Origin: Sphaerisporangium melleum
GTDB lineage: Bacteria; Actinomycetota; Actinomycetes; Streptosporangiales; Streptosporangiaceae
Length of the DNA stretch: 64,000 nucleotides
Reading direction: 5' to 3'
NCBI RefSeq assembly: GCF_014646695.1
Contig: NZ_BMNT01000036.1
Location: 24,352-88,351, forward strand
Notes under the pieces: model-generated
The model's input: the letters and a program-made list of their open reading frames with translations, nothing else
Database searches by the model: none
Told to the model about the DNA's origin: nothing
Translations under genes and position numbers: made by a program
In this document: in pieces, positions 32,927 through 42,022 of the stretch
Position numbering within the stretch: position 1 is the first letter of the stretch
Layout of the letters: each line of letters starts with the position of its first letter

Positions 32927-35827
32927 ATGAACAGTGGTGAGGCTCCGCAGTCCGGTGCGGGCACCTCCGGCGAGGCCCCGCTCGTGGGACGGCACGACGC
33001 GCTGAGATCCCTGGCCCAGGCGGTCAAGGCGACGGTCACGCACGGCTTCCGGTTCCTCACCGTCGTCGGCGACCCCGGCGCCGGAAAGACGCGCCTGCTC
33101 GGCGAGCTGGCCGCGCTCGCCCGCGACCGCGGGCTCACCACGCTGTGGGGCAGAGCCGCCGAGTTCGAGCAGATCATGCCGTTCAGCGCGCTGGTCGACG
33201 CCCTGGACGACCACCTGGAGACGCACCGCGACGACCTGGCCGGCCGCCTCGGCGACCCGCAGGAGCTCAGGCTCGCCACCGTCTTCCCGGCCCTGGCCGC
33301 CAAGATGCCCGAGGACGACCTGGCCGGCGAGTCCGAGGACACCGACAAGAGCGGCATGGTCCGCTACCGGCTCTACCGGGCGCTGCGCCAGCTCATCGAC
33401 GAGCTGGCCTCCCCCGCCGGGCTCGCGCTCATCCTCGACGACGTCCACTGGGCCGACGACAGCTCCGCCGAGTTCCTCGACCATCTGGTCCGCCACCCGC
33501 CACGCGGCAGGGTGCTGGTGGCCGCCGCCTACCGGCCGGCCCAGGCGAGCCCGCGCCTGGCCGCGCTCACACTGAGCGCCGGCGCCCGCGGCCTGGAGGT
33601 CCCCGCCCGGCCGCTCACCCGGGCCGAGGTCGAGGAGTTCCTCGGCCCGGAGGTCAACCGCACCCGGGGATCCGCGCTGTACGAGGCGAGCGGCGGCAAT
33701 CCCCTGTACCTGGAGGCATTGGCGCGCATGCGGCGGCTGGACGCCGGCGAGCTGCCCCCGACCGTACGGGCGGCGCTGCAGGTGGAGCTCGGCGACCTGA
33801 GCCCGGGGTCCCTGCTGGTCGTCCAGGCGGCGGCGGTGACGGCCGACGAGTTCGAGCCGTCCCTGGCCGCCGTCACCGCCGAGGTCCCCGAGGCGGCGGC
33901 GCTGGAGGCGCTCAACGAGCTCGTCGCCCGCGACATCGTGCGCCCGGCCGCCGCGGGGCGGTTCCGCTTCCGCCACCCTCTGGTGCGCCAGGCGGCCTAC
34001 GAGTCCTCGGCCGCGGGCTGGCGCCTGGCCGCGCACGCGCGGCTGGCCGGGCACCTCGCCTCGCTCGGCGCGCCGGCCACCGTCCAGGCGCACCACTTCG
34101 AGCGCTCGGGCTCCTTCGGCGACCAGCGGGCGATCAGCACCCTGATCGAGGCCGCGCGCAAGGTCGCCCCGCAGGCACCGGTCACCGCGACGCACTGGTT
34201 CCGCAAGGCCCTGGACCTGTTACCGGACGAGCCCGGCACGCTGGAGGCGCGGCTGGAGCTGCTGATGGAGCTCAGCCGGGCGCAGGGTGTCAGCGGCCGG
34301 CTCGCCGAGGGCCGCGACACCGCCCGCGAGCTGCTGCGGATGCTGCCGCCCGACGACCACGCGCGCCGGGCCAGGGCAGCGCGCATCTGCGCGCTGATGG
34401 AACGCCAGCTCGACCGGCCGCACGAGGCGCGCGCCCTGCTGCTGGACGAGCTGCGGCGCATGCCCGACCCGCGGGCCGCCGTGGCCGTCCCGCTGCGCAT
34501 GCGCCTGGTCGCCGAGAGCATGATGCGCGGCGACTTCCGCGCCGCGCAGGCGGTGCTGGACCTCATGCCCGACTCCGGCGACGACTGGCGGCCCGACCTG
34601 GCGATGGCCGTGGCCGCGCTGCGGCCGATGCCCGCCTACGCGGCGGGCCTCATCGGCGAGGCCATCCGGCACGCCGAGGCCGCCGACCGGCTCATCTCCT
34701 CCGCCCTGGACGAGCACCTGGCCGAGTGGCTGGACGCCGTCGCCTGGGTGTGCTGGTGCGAGACCAACATGGGCCGCTACTCGGTGGCGCTGCGCCATTT
34801 CGAGCGCGCCGCCGCCGTCGCCCGCTCCACCGGCCAGACCTACATCCTGACCAACCTGCTCGCCGGCACGGCCAAGACCCTGGTGCAGCTCGGCAGGCTG
34901 CCCGAGGCGCTGGCCGTCGCCGACGAGTCGGTCGAGGGCGCCCGCCTGCTGGAGTCGGGCCAGCAGCGCGTGTTCGCCCTCACCCAGCTGTGCCTGGCCA
35001 GCGCCTGGTCCGGCGACCACGAGGCCGCCCTGAGCGCCGGCGAGGAGGCCGTCCGTGCCGGCTTCGGCGCGGGCGAGGCGTGGGGGGACATGGCAAGGCA
35101 CGCCCGCGGGGTGGCGCTGATCACCGCCGGCCGGTTGGCGGAGGGCGCCGCGGCCGTCCTGGACGCCTGCGCCGGATTCGAGGACTCGCGGCTGGACCGC
35201 GGCACGCTGATGGCCAGCGCCGAGTTGCTCGCACAGGTCGACGCCGTGCGCGGGCGGCCGGCCGAGGCGGGTGAGTGGGCCGGGCGGGCGGCCGACCTCG
35301 ACCACGCCGAGCTGCCGTCGTTCTCCGGCCTGATCCCGCTCGCCCGCTCCCACGCGCTGCGCGCCTCGGATCCGCGCTCGGCGGCGGCACTGGCCGACGA
35401 GGCCGCCGCCCTGCTCAACGGGCACGAGCGCAGGGTCGACGCCGGGCGGGCGCTGCTGCAGGCGGCCCTGGCCTACGGGGACGCGGGCGAGCGCGACCGG
35501 GCCCGTGAGCGGCTGCGCGAAGCCGCGGCGATCTTCCAGGCGTGCGAGGCGCGGGCCCTCGTGGCCCAGGTCGTGCGCGAGCAGCGCCGGCTCGGCGTGC
35601 GCGTCGCCGGCGCCGCCCGCGGACCGTCCGGCGCCGCGCCGTACGGGCTGTCGCCCCGCGAGATGCAGATCGCCACCCTGGTCGCCGAAGGGCTGACCAA
35701 CCAGCAGATCGCCGAGCAGCTGTTCCTCAGCGCGCGGACGGTGGAGACGCACCTGACCCATGTGTTCGCCAAGCTCGGGGTCGGCTCGCGTGTCGGGGTG
35801 GCGACCAGGCTCAACCGCGGCGCCTGA
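32927..35827 (+). CDS. LAL-family LuxR regulator (large ATP-binding) with TTA codon
   Basis: 966 residues. The N-terminal AAA-type ATPase has Walker A GDPGAGKTR and Walker B LALILDDVHWADD. A long TPR-like helical region follows, and the C-terminal LuxR HTH (LSPREMQIATLVAEGLTNQQ...RTVETHLTHVFAKLGV). ATG at 32927 is chosen as the start nearest the conserved LVGRHDAL block. Codon 432 (34220-34222) is TTA, very rare in such genomes, so translation may depend on the bldA tRNA and peak late in development. Its target may be the hydrolase/GMC operon immediately downstream. Confidence 0.93.
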   Translation: MNSGEAPQSGAGTSGEAPLVGRHDALRSLAQAVKATVTHGFRFLTVVGDPGAGKTRLLGELAALARDRGLTTLWGRAAEFEQIMPFSALVDALDDHLETHRDDLAGRLGDPQELRLATVFPALAAKMPEDDLAGESEDTDKSGMVRYRLYRALRQLIDELASPAGLALILDDVHWADDSSAEFLDHLVRHPPRGRVLVAAAYRPAQASPRLAALTLSAGARGLEVPARPLTRAEVEEFLGPEVNRTRGSALYEASGGNPLYLEALARMRRLDAGELPPTVRAALQVELGDLSPGSLLVVQAAAVTADEFEPSLAAVTAEVPEAAALEALNELVARDIVRPAAAGRFRFRHPLVRQAAYESSAAGWRLAAHARLAGHLASLGAPATVQAHHFERSGSFGDQRAISTLIEAARKVAPQAPVTATHWFRKALDLLPDEPGTLEARLELLMELSRAQGVSGRLAEGRDTARELLRMLPPDDHARRARAARICALMERQLDRPHEARALLLDELRRMPDPRAAVAVPLRMRLVAESMMRGDFRAAQAVLDLMPDSGDDWRPDLAMAVAALRPMPAYAAGLIGEAIRHAEAADRLISSALDEHLAEWLDAVAWVCWCETNMGRYSVALRHFERAAAVARSTGQTYILTNLLAGTAKTLVQLGRLPEALAVADESVEGARLLESGQQRVFALTQLCLASAWSGDHEAALSAGEEAVRAGFGAGEAWGDMARHARGVALITAGRLAEGAAAVLDACAGFEDSRLDRGTLMASAELLAQVDAVRGRPAEAGEWAGRAADLDHAELPSFSGLIPLARSHALRASDPRSAAALADEAAALLNGHERRVDAGRALLQAALAYGDAGERDRARERLREAAAIFQACEARALVAQVVREQRRLGVRVAGAARGPSGAAPYGLSPREMQIATLVAEGLTNQQIAEQLFLSARTVETHLTHVFAKLGVGSRVGVATRLNRGA

Positions 35828-35954
35828 CCGGCCCGCCACGGGTCCGCGCCTACGTGGTGCGGGGTGGCGCGCCGGATGTACGGGGTTTCCACGATGTGGC
35901 ACCCGCCGCCGGCTTGGCAAGGTGGGGGCGGGTCACGAACAGGAGGTCGGCCAG

Positions 35955-37055
35955 ATGCAGCACCGCATCCCGCGGTACACGTTGGAGGGCGTGCCCGGCG
36001 CACAGGTGTCGGTTCACCCCTTCGCGACGGAGGACCGGCTCGGGCTGACGCTGACGCGGTTCTTCGCCGAGGAGTGCGACGATGTCGTGCTGCTGGTGCA
36101 CGGGCTGACCTCCTCCACCGACATGTTCATCATGCCCGAGCACCGCAATCTGGTGAGTTACCTGCTGGACAGCGGTTTCGGCGAGGTCTGGTCGCTCGAC
36201 TTCCGGATGAGCAACCGGTTCCCGTACAACATGGAGACCCGCCGGCAGACACTGGACGACATCGCGGCGTACGACCACCCCGCGGCCATGAGGGAGCTCC
36301 GCCGTCACGTTGGGGCACGGCGGATCCACGTCATCGCGCACTGCCTGGGGTCGGTGTCGTTCCAGATGAGTCTGTTCGGCGGCGCGCTCGACGGCGTCAC
36401 GAGCATGGTCGCCAACAGCGTCGGACTGACCCCGCGGGTCCATCCCAGGGCCCGCGTCAAGCTTCGTTTCGGGCCGCCGTTGATGGAGTACGCGCTGGGG
36501 CTGTGCTACATCGACCCGCGCTTCCACAACGCGCCCCCGCTGACCCGCCGCTGGCTGCTGGCCCGCGTGATCTCCATGCTCCACCCGGAGTGCCGCGAGC
36601 CCGCCTGCCACATGCAGAGCCTCATGTGGGGGTACGGGCGCCCGGCGATGTACCGCCACGGCAATATCGCCCGCGAGACCCACGTCCACGAGCGGCTGGC
36701 CGACCTGAACGGCGCGGCGGACATCAACTACTACCGCCACATCGCCAAGATGGTGCAGGCGGGGCGCGCGGTGAAGTGCGACCCCGGCAACCCGGCGCAC
36801 GCCGGGCTGCCGGACGACTACCTGGCCGGGGCGCACCGCGTCGAGACGCCCGTGCTGTTCCTGACCGGTGAGCACAACAACGTGTTCACCGACTCCAACA
36901 TCGTCTGCCACCGGCTGCTGTCCGAGCGCACCCCTGGACGGCACGAGCTGCAGGTGGTGCCCGGTTACGGCCACATCGACCCGCTCATCGGCAAGAACGC
37001 CCACGCCGACGTCTTCCCCCGCATCCTCGACTTCCTCAAGCGCCATGCCGGTTGA
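35955..37055 (+). CDS. Alpha/beta hydrolase with Cys at the nucleophile position
   Basis: 366 residues, ATG at 35955 after AGGAGGTCGGCCAG. The fold is clear: VVLLVHGLTSSTDMF (oxyanion HG), the nucleophile elbow AHCLGS where most relatives have a Ser, and the catalytic His in PGYGHIDPLIG. A Cys nucleophile is known in dienelactone hydrolases. The gene overlaps the GMC oxidase by 11 nt, and that is followed by a third overlapping gene. This trio suggests processing of a sterol-like or lipid alcohol, with the hydrolase acting on an ester or lactone. Confidence 0.86.
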   Translation: MQHRIPRYTLEGVPGAQVSVHPFATEDRLGLTLTRFFAEECDDVVLLVHGLTSSTDMFIMPEHRNLVSYLLDSGFGEVWSLDFRMSNRFPYNMETRRQTLDDIAAYDHPAAMRELRRHVGARRIHVIAHCLGSVSFQMSLFGGALDGVTSMVANSVGLTPRVHPRARVKLRFGPPLMEYALGLCYIDPRFHNAPPLTRRWLLARVISMLHPECREPACHMQSLMWGYGRPAMYRHGNIARETHVHERLADLNGAADINYYRHIAKMVQAGRAVKCDPGNPAHAGLPDDYLAGAHRVETPVLFLTGEHNNVFTDSNIVCHRLLSERTPGRHELQVVPGYGHIDPLIGKNAHADVFPRILDFLKRHAG

Positions 37056-38787
37056 CCCGGCGAGCACCGGCACGACGAGCACCGACACCGCCGACGTGGT
37101 GGTGATCGGGTCGGGGTTCGGCGGCGCCGTGGCGGCGTACCGGCTGGCGGCCGCCGGGCTCTCGGTGGTGGTGCTGGAACGCGGCCGGCCCTACCCGCCC
37201 GGTTCCTTCCCGCGCAGCCCGGCCGAGATGAGCAAGGCCTTCTGGGATCCCGAGGCCGGCCTGTACGGCATGTACGACGTGTGGAGCTTCGGCGGCTGCG
37301 ACTCGGTCGTGGCCAGCGGCCTCGGCGGCGGCTCGCTCATCTACGCCAACGTGCTGCTGCGCAAGGACGAGCGGTGGTTCGTGCACGAGGAGCCGGTGGC
37401 CGGGGGCGGGCACGAGTCGTGGCCGGTGACCCGCGCCGACCTGGACCCGCACTACGACGAGGTCGAGCGGATGCTCGGGGCCACGGCCTACCCGCTGGAC
37501 CACCCCGCCTACGACGTGCCGAAGACCAGGGCGATGCAGGACGCCGCCGCCGAGCTCGGCCTGGAGTGGCTGCTCCCGCCGCTGGCGATCGGCTTCTCCC
37601 CCTGGCCCGGCGGCGAGCCCGGCATCGGGCTGCCGATCGCCGAGCCCTCCTACGGCAACGTGCACGGCGTGACGCGCCGCACGTGCCGGCTGTGCGGCGA
37701 GTGCGACATCGGCTGCAACGACGGGGCGAAGAACAGCCTGGACCACAACTACCTGTCCGCGGCGCGCCACCACGGCGCCGAGCTGCGCACCTCGCACCAG
37801 GCGCGGGCCATCCGGCCGCGCGCGGGGGGCGGGTACGAGGTGTCCTACCTGCGCCATGACGGCACCGGAGCCAAGGGCGTCATCGGCTGCGACCGCCTGG
37901 TGCTGGCCGCCGGCACCTACGGCACGAGCTTCCTGCTGCTGAAGAGCCGTTCCCGGCTTCCCGGGCTGAGCGGCGCGCTGGGGACGCGCTTCTCCGGCAA
38001 CGGGGACCTGCTGACGTTCCTGCTGCGTGCCAAGGACCGCAGCCTGACCCGGCCGATCAACGCCAGCCGGGGGCCGGTCATCACCAGCGCGATCCGGCTG
38101 GCCGACGGCGCCGACGGCACCGGGGAGTCCGGCCGGGGCGCCTACATCCAGGAGGGCGGCTACCCCGCGTTCATCGACTGGCTGGTCGAGGGCGCCGATG
38201 TGGGCGGCGAGCTCGGGCGGGTCACGCGGTTCGTCGCCGAGCGGCTGCGCGCGCGGGTCACGCGCGACACCAACCTGTCGGCGGAGGTCGCCGGCCTGAT
38301 GGGCGACGGGGAGCTTTCTGGCAGCTCTCTCCCGCTGCTCGGCATGGGCAGGGACGTCCCCGACGGCGAGCTGCGGCTGCGCGGCGGCCGGCTCGACGTC
38401 GAGTGGAGCGCGAGAGCGAGTGAGGAGCACTTCGACCGGGTGCGGGCGACGATGCGGCGCATCGCGCACGTGCTCGGGGCCGAGCACTCCGATCTGCCGG
38501 CCTGGCTCGGCAAGCGCGTCATCACGGTGCACCCGCTCGGCGGCGCGCCGATGGGCAGGCACCCCGGTGAAGGCGTCTGCGACTCCTATGGCGAGGTGTT
38601 CGGTCATCCCGGGCTGTTCGTCGCCGACGGCGCCGCGCTGCCGGGACCGGTGGGGGCCAACCCGTCACTGACGATCGCGGCGCTGGCCGACCGCATGAGC
38701 ACGCGGCTGCTCGAACGACTGCCCGCGGCGACGCGGCGCGGAGGGGGACGGGCCGAGATGAGCGTGGAGGAGGACCGGCCGGCATGA
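37045..38787 (+). CDS. GMC oxidoreductase (cholesterol-oxidase-like)
   Basis: 580 residues. The FAD site is VVVIGSGFGGAVAAYRLA (about 16-33), then GGGSLIYANVLL and the C-terminal GMC block HPLGGAPMGRHP and GLFVADGAALPGPVGANPS. A CRLCGECDIGC segment in the middle is unusual: four Cys that could bind a metal or Fe-S centre. ATG at 37045 lies inside the end of the hydrolase gene. It probably oxidises an alcohol or sterol with O2 or another acceptor. No signal peptide is visible. Confidence 0.9.
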   Translation: MPVDPASTGTTSTDTADVVVIGSGFGGAVAAYRLAAAGLSVVVLERGRPYPPGSFPRSPAEMSKAFWDPEAGLYGMYDVWSFGGCDSVVASGLGGGSLIYANVLLRKDERWFVHEEPVAGGGHESWPVTRADLDPHYDEVERMLGATAYPLDHPAYDVPKTRAMQDAAAELGLEWLLPPLAIGFSPWPGGEPGIGLPIAEPSYGNVHGVTRRTCRLCGECDIGCNDGAKNSLDHNYLSAARHHGAELRTSHQARAIRPRAGGGYEVSYLRHDGTGAKGVIGCDRLVLAAGTYGTSFLLLKSRSRLPGLSGALGTRFSGNGDLLTFLLRAKDRSLTRPINASRGPVITSAIRLADGADGTGESGRGAYIQEGGYPAFIDWLVEGADVGGELGRVTRFVAERLRARVTRDTNLSAEVAGLMGDGELSGSSLPLLGMGRDVPDGELRLRGGRLDVEWSARASEEHFDRVRATMRRIAHVLGAEHSDLPAWLGKRVITVHPLGGAPMGRHPGEGVCDSYGEVFGHPGLFVADGAALPGPVGANPSLTIAALADRMSTRLLERLPAATRRGGGRAEMSVEEDRPA

Positions 38788-39458
38788 GCGTGGAGACCGG
38801 GCGGGTGCCCGCGGCGGGCTCCGAACCCGCCGGGCCGGGGCCGGACGGGCGCGAAGGGCGCACGTCGCTGGCGTTCACCGAGGAGATGAGCGGCCACATC
38901 GCACTGGGGGTGCGCGACCCGCGTTCCGGCGGCGTCGCCGAGCGTTCCCCGGGCGGAGGCTGCTCGTTCCGGCTGACCATCTCGATCGACGACCTCGACC
39001 GATTCCTGGCCGACCCGGAGCATCGGGCCCGGGCGGAGGGGTGGGTGGACGCCGGCTTCGCGGGGGGCCGGCGTCCGGTCGAGCGGGGCTGGTTCAACCT
39101 GTTCGCCGCCGGGAGCACCCCGGACCGGCGGGAGATGCGCTACCGGCTGTGGTTCACCGGCGCCGACGGGCTGCCGCGCACCCTGGCCGGGTGGAAGGAC
39201 GTCCACCACGGACCGCCCACGCGGCTGTGGCTGGACACCTCGACCCTGTTCACACAGGTGATGTGGGGTCATGTCCCGGAGGGCGAGGACGTCGAGGCGG
39301 AGGTGGCGGGCGCCGGCACGCTGCACATCCAGCCGATGGACCTCGCGGCGACGCTGAAGAGCTTCACCACCGATGGCGCGGACGACGGCGTCGCCGCGCT
39401 GGCCCGGTTCGGCAGGTTCTTCGTCGGCCAGCTCTGGGACGTCTACAGACCGGGGTGA
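38784..39458 (+). CDS. Unknown protein coupled to the GMC oxidase
   Basis: 224 residues starting ATGA over the GMC stop. Readable features are EEMSGHIALGVRDP, an IDDLDRFLADPEHRARAEGW helix, RYRLWFTGADG and a helical C-terminus FGRFFVGQLWDVYRPG. No signal or membrane segment. I recognise no domain. Its tight coupling with the oxidase suggests a subunit or substrate-presenting partner. Confidence 0.75.
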   Translation: MSVETGRVPAAGSEPAGPGPDGREGRTSLAFTEEMSGHIALGVRDPRSGGVAERSPGGGCSFRLTISIDDLDRFLADPEHRARAEGWVDAGFAGGRRPVERGWFNLFAAGSTPDRREMRYRLWFTGADGLPRTLAGWKDVHHGPPTRLWLDTSTLFTQVMWGHVPEGEDVEAEVAGAGTLHIQPMDLAATLKSFTTDGADDGVAALARFGRFFVGQLWDVYRPG

Positions 39459-39472
39459 GGCGGAACCCCGAA

Positions 39473-39522
39473 GGCGGCCGATCGGCTGAGGGGGAGGTGG
39501 ATCCCCCCGCCGATCGGCCGCC
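39473..39522. terminator. Large bidirectional terminator
   Basis: Perfect 14-bp arms GGCGGCCGATCGGC (39473-39486) and complement (39509-39522), with an inner GGGGG/CCCCC stem, between convergent genes. Confidence 0.85.
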
Positions 39523-39604
39523 GGCTCTGAGAAGGCCCGGCGGGTGCCGGTCGCGTCCGCAGGCGGATTTTTCCAAGGACGCGGGGCGACGCGGGCCTGT
39601 TCCC

Positions 39605-40243
39605 CTATTTGGCGGGGTTGGGGGACGGAGGCGGAGGAGTCGGCAGGGCCGCGAAGTCGACCTTGCCGGTGCTTTCGAGCAGTGACATGTGCTTCATCAC
39701 CACGTCCACCGCGACCTGCGCGAACGCCCGGATCTCGGAGTTCTTGGTGCCCGCGCGGACCACGGCGACCGCCTGGAAGACCTTGCCGTGGGCCCCGCGG
39801 AGCCGGTCGGCGAAGACCTTGTCGTAGGCCGTGCCGCTCAGGCCGGACAGCTCGGCCATCCACCCTTGCTGGTCGGCGTTCGGCGTGCTGGGCAGTTGGA
39901 CGCCCAGCTTGGCGGAAAGGGCCCGCACCTGCTCGTCCAGCTTGACGTGGTCGGCGGCGAGCTGCAGGCCGACCTCCTTGACCCGGGGGTTGTTCGACCG
40001 CTCCTGCGCCTGCTGGCCGGTCGGGATCTCCCACAGGCCGGCCTGGCGCACCTTCACCAGGAAGTCCCGGTCGGCCGGGCCGAGCGGGCCGGACTCGGTC
40101 TGGGTCCACTCCCCCGCGTCCCCGCTGGCCGAGGTGATCGCGTTGGGCGCGATCATGAAGACCGCGATGGTGGCGATGACCAGGAAGGCGAGCGCGGCGA
40201 GCACCTCGACCAGCCGCATCGACCTCAGTTGAACGCGATTCAC
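39605..40243 (-). CDS. DUF4142 membrane-anchored protein
   Basis: 212 residues. One N-terminal transmembrane segment (VLAALAFLVIATIAVFMIA) precedes an extracytoplasmic helical bundle of the ferritin-like DUF4142 type (LVKVRQAGLWEIPTGQQAQE, LAADHVKLDEQVRALSAKLG, LRGAHGKVFQAVAVVRAGTK) and a Pro-rich end. Function is unknown. It faces away from the sigma-factor operon, with 170 nt between. Confidence 0.88.
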   Translation of the reverse strand: MNRVQLRSMRLVEVLAALAFLVIATIAVFMIAPNAITSASGDAGEWTQTESGPLGPADRDFLVKVRQAGLWEIPTGQQAQERSNNPRVKEVGLQLAADHVKLDEQVRALSAKLGVQLPSTPNADQQGWMAELSGLSGTAYDKVFADRLRGAHGKVFQAVAVVRAGTKNSEIRAFAQVAVDVVMKHMSLLESTGKVDFAALPTPPPPSPNPAK

Positions 40244-40410
40244 CGCAAGCCCTCTCCCTATCCTCTCCGTGTCCCGTGATCCCCTCGGGCGCGCTTTCAG
40301 GCAGAGGTACGGAGTTCTCCGGCCGCCGGTTCACCATCTGTGGCGAGATTTTCAGTTTTTTGCGGAAGTTACGGGATTTGCTCACGCGACTGGTGATCCA
40401 CTGCCACCAT

Positions 40411-40968
40411 GTGCCTGTGCAGCGTCATCGCAGCGTCCGGTCCAGGCCGGAGGAATCGCACGACGAATCCGAAGAGCAACTGGTCACGACGCTCTACCGG
40501 GAGTACGGCGGCCCCCTCCTCCGCAACGTGCGCAGATTGACGGGAGGCGACCAGCAGTGGGCAGAGGACGTCGTCCAGGAGACCGTCTTTCGCGCGTGGC
40601 GGAACGCGGGCAAGCTGAACAGGGAGCCAGGTCTGCTGTGGGCATGGCTGATGACCGTGGCCCGCAGGATCGTCATCGACGCCCGTCGCCAGCGTTCGGT
40701 ACGCCCCCAGGAGGTCGAACCTGACCGGCTCGACAGTGTCGCCATCCCCGACGGCTCCGAGCCGATGCTGTCGGCGATGGTGGTATCGGAGGCCCTGTAC
40801 AGCCTTTCGCCGGAACACCGGGAAGCGCTCGTCCAGACCTACCTCCACGACCGTACGATCAATGAAGCGGCAGAGGTGCTGGGAGTACCGCCGGGGACGG
40901 TCAAGTCCCGGGTTTACTACGCGCTTCGCGCCCTGCAGAAGACCATGAAGGAGAAGGAGAGGGGGTGA
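40411..40968 (+). CDS. ECF-type RNA polymerase sigma factor
   Basis: About 185 residues from GTG at 40411. Region 2 reads LYREYGGPLLRNVRRL...WAEDVVQETVFRAWRN, and region 4 LSPEHREALVQTYLHDRTIN with VPPGTVKSRVYYALRAL. The start is uncertain: no strong RBS, and an in-frame GTG lies at 40417. It overlaps the anti-sigma gene by 4 nt (GTGA), so the two are made together. Confidence 0.9.
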   Translation: MPVQRHRSVRSRPEESHDESEEQLVTTLYREYGGPLLRNVRRLTGGDQQWAEDVVQETVFRAWRNAGKLNREPGLLWAWLMTVARRIVIDARRQRSVRPQEVEPDRLDSVAIPDGSEPMLSAMVVSEALYSLSPEHREALVQTYLHDRTINEAAEVLGVPPGTVKSRVYYALRALQKTMKEKERG

Positions 40969-41942
40969 CCGGTCTGATGGATTCACCCCCGCACGTCGAG
41001 GTGGCCGCGTACATCCTCGGGGTCCTGAACGAAGAGGACTCCGCGGCGTTCGACCGCCACCTGCCCGACTGCCCGAGCTGCCAGGCGGAGCTACGGGAGA
41101 TGTACGAACTCCCGGACGCGCTCGACCTGATCAAGGGCATGCGAGGCCTGGTGGACGGCCCGGCCCGGGCCACGACGGACTCCACCGGCGCGTCGCCGAC
41201 CGGCCTCGGCGCGCGATTCGCCGAGCTGGACGGCGACATCCTGACCGGCCCCGGCGCGACCGGGCCCATGCCGGCCGCGATCAACGGCGCACGCCCGCCC
41301 GGCACGCAGGTCCCGGGGCCCGCCGCGGTGAACGGCACCCCGCACAACGGCGGCGCGCCGTCTCCGGACGGCGTGGTCCGCGATCTGTGGTCACCCGGGC
41401 GGCGGCGCTCCTCCCCCGGCCGCCGGCACGCCGCGCCCGCCCAGGCCCGCTCTCGCGAGGAGCTGGCCGAGGCCCGCACGCGGCGCCGCCGCGCCCTGCT
41501 GGTCGGCCTCGCCGCGGCCCTGGTGGTCGGGGTGACCGGTGCGACGGCCTCGCACCTGCTGTGGCCGGCCCCGGGCCGCGTCATCGTCGCGGCCCCCTCG
41601 TCCGGCGGCTCGGGAACACCCGAGGTCAAGGAGGGCGCCAGCCCCGACACCGGGGTGAGCGGGTCGGTCGGCCTGGTGCCCAAGACCTGGGGCACCGAGG
41701 TGGCCTTCGCGCTCAGCGGCGTGCGCGGGCCCGAGCGGTGCAGCCTGGTCGCCGTCTCCCGGTCGGGGGACACCGATGTGGTGTCCGGCTGGCGCATCCC
41801 GCCCGGCCAGGGCTTCGGCGTCACGGGGTTCCCAGAGCCGCTGCACCTGACCGGCGGCACGGCGCTGGCCAGGAAGGACATCGTCCGTTTCGAGGTGCGC
41901 AGGGACGACGGGGTCCGCCTGCTGGAGATTCCCGTCGCCTGA
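40965..41942 (+). CDS. Membrane anti-sigma factor with zinc-binding N-terminus
   Basis: 325 residues. N-terminal zinc anti-sigma motif AFDRHLPDCPSC (His...Cys-x2-Cys), a Pro/Gly/Ala linker, one transmembrane helix (ALLVGLAAALVVGVTGATA) and an extracytoplasmic domain (GTEVAFALSGVRGPERCSLV...). It probably holds the co-encoded sigma factor until an envelope signal arrives. Confidence 0.9.
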   Translation: MTGLMDSPPHVEVAAYILGVLNEEDSAAFDRHLPDCPSCQAELREMYELPDALDLIKGMRGLVDGPARATTDSTGASPTGLGARFAELDGDILTGPGATGPMPAAINGARPPGTQVPGPAAVNGTPHNGGAPSPDGVVRDLWSPGRRRSSPGRRHAAPAQARSREELAEARTRRRRALLVGLAAALVVGVTGATASHLLWPAPGRVIVAAPSSGGSGTPEVKEGASPDTGVSGSVGLVPKTWGTEVAFALSGVRGPERCSLVAVSRSGDTDVVSGWRIPPGQGFGVTGFPEPLHLTGGTALARKDIVRFEVRRDDGVRLLEIPVA

Positions 41943-41971
41943 GCCATCCGCGACGGGCCGCCCGCGGCCGC

Positions 41972-42002
41972 AGGACCGGCGGTGCTCGCCACCGCCGGTC
42001 CT
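41972..42002. terminator. Bidirectional terminator
   Basis: 13-bp arms AGGACCGGCGGTG (41972-41984) and CACCGCCGGTCCT (41990-42002), followed by GCTTTCGTTCG. Confidence 0.85.
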
Positions 42003-42022
42003 GCTTTCGTTCGTGCGCGCGG

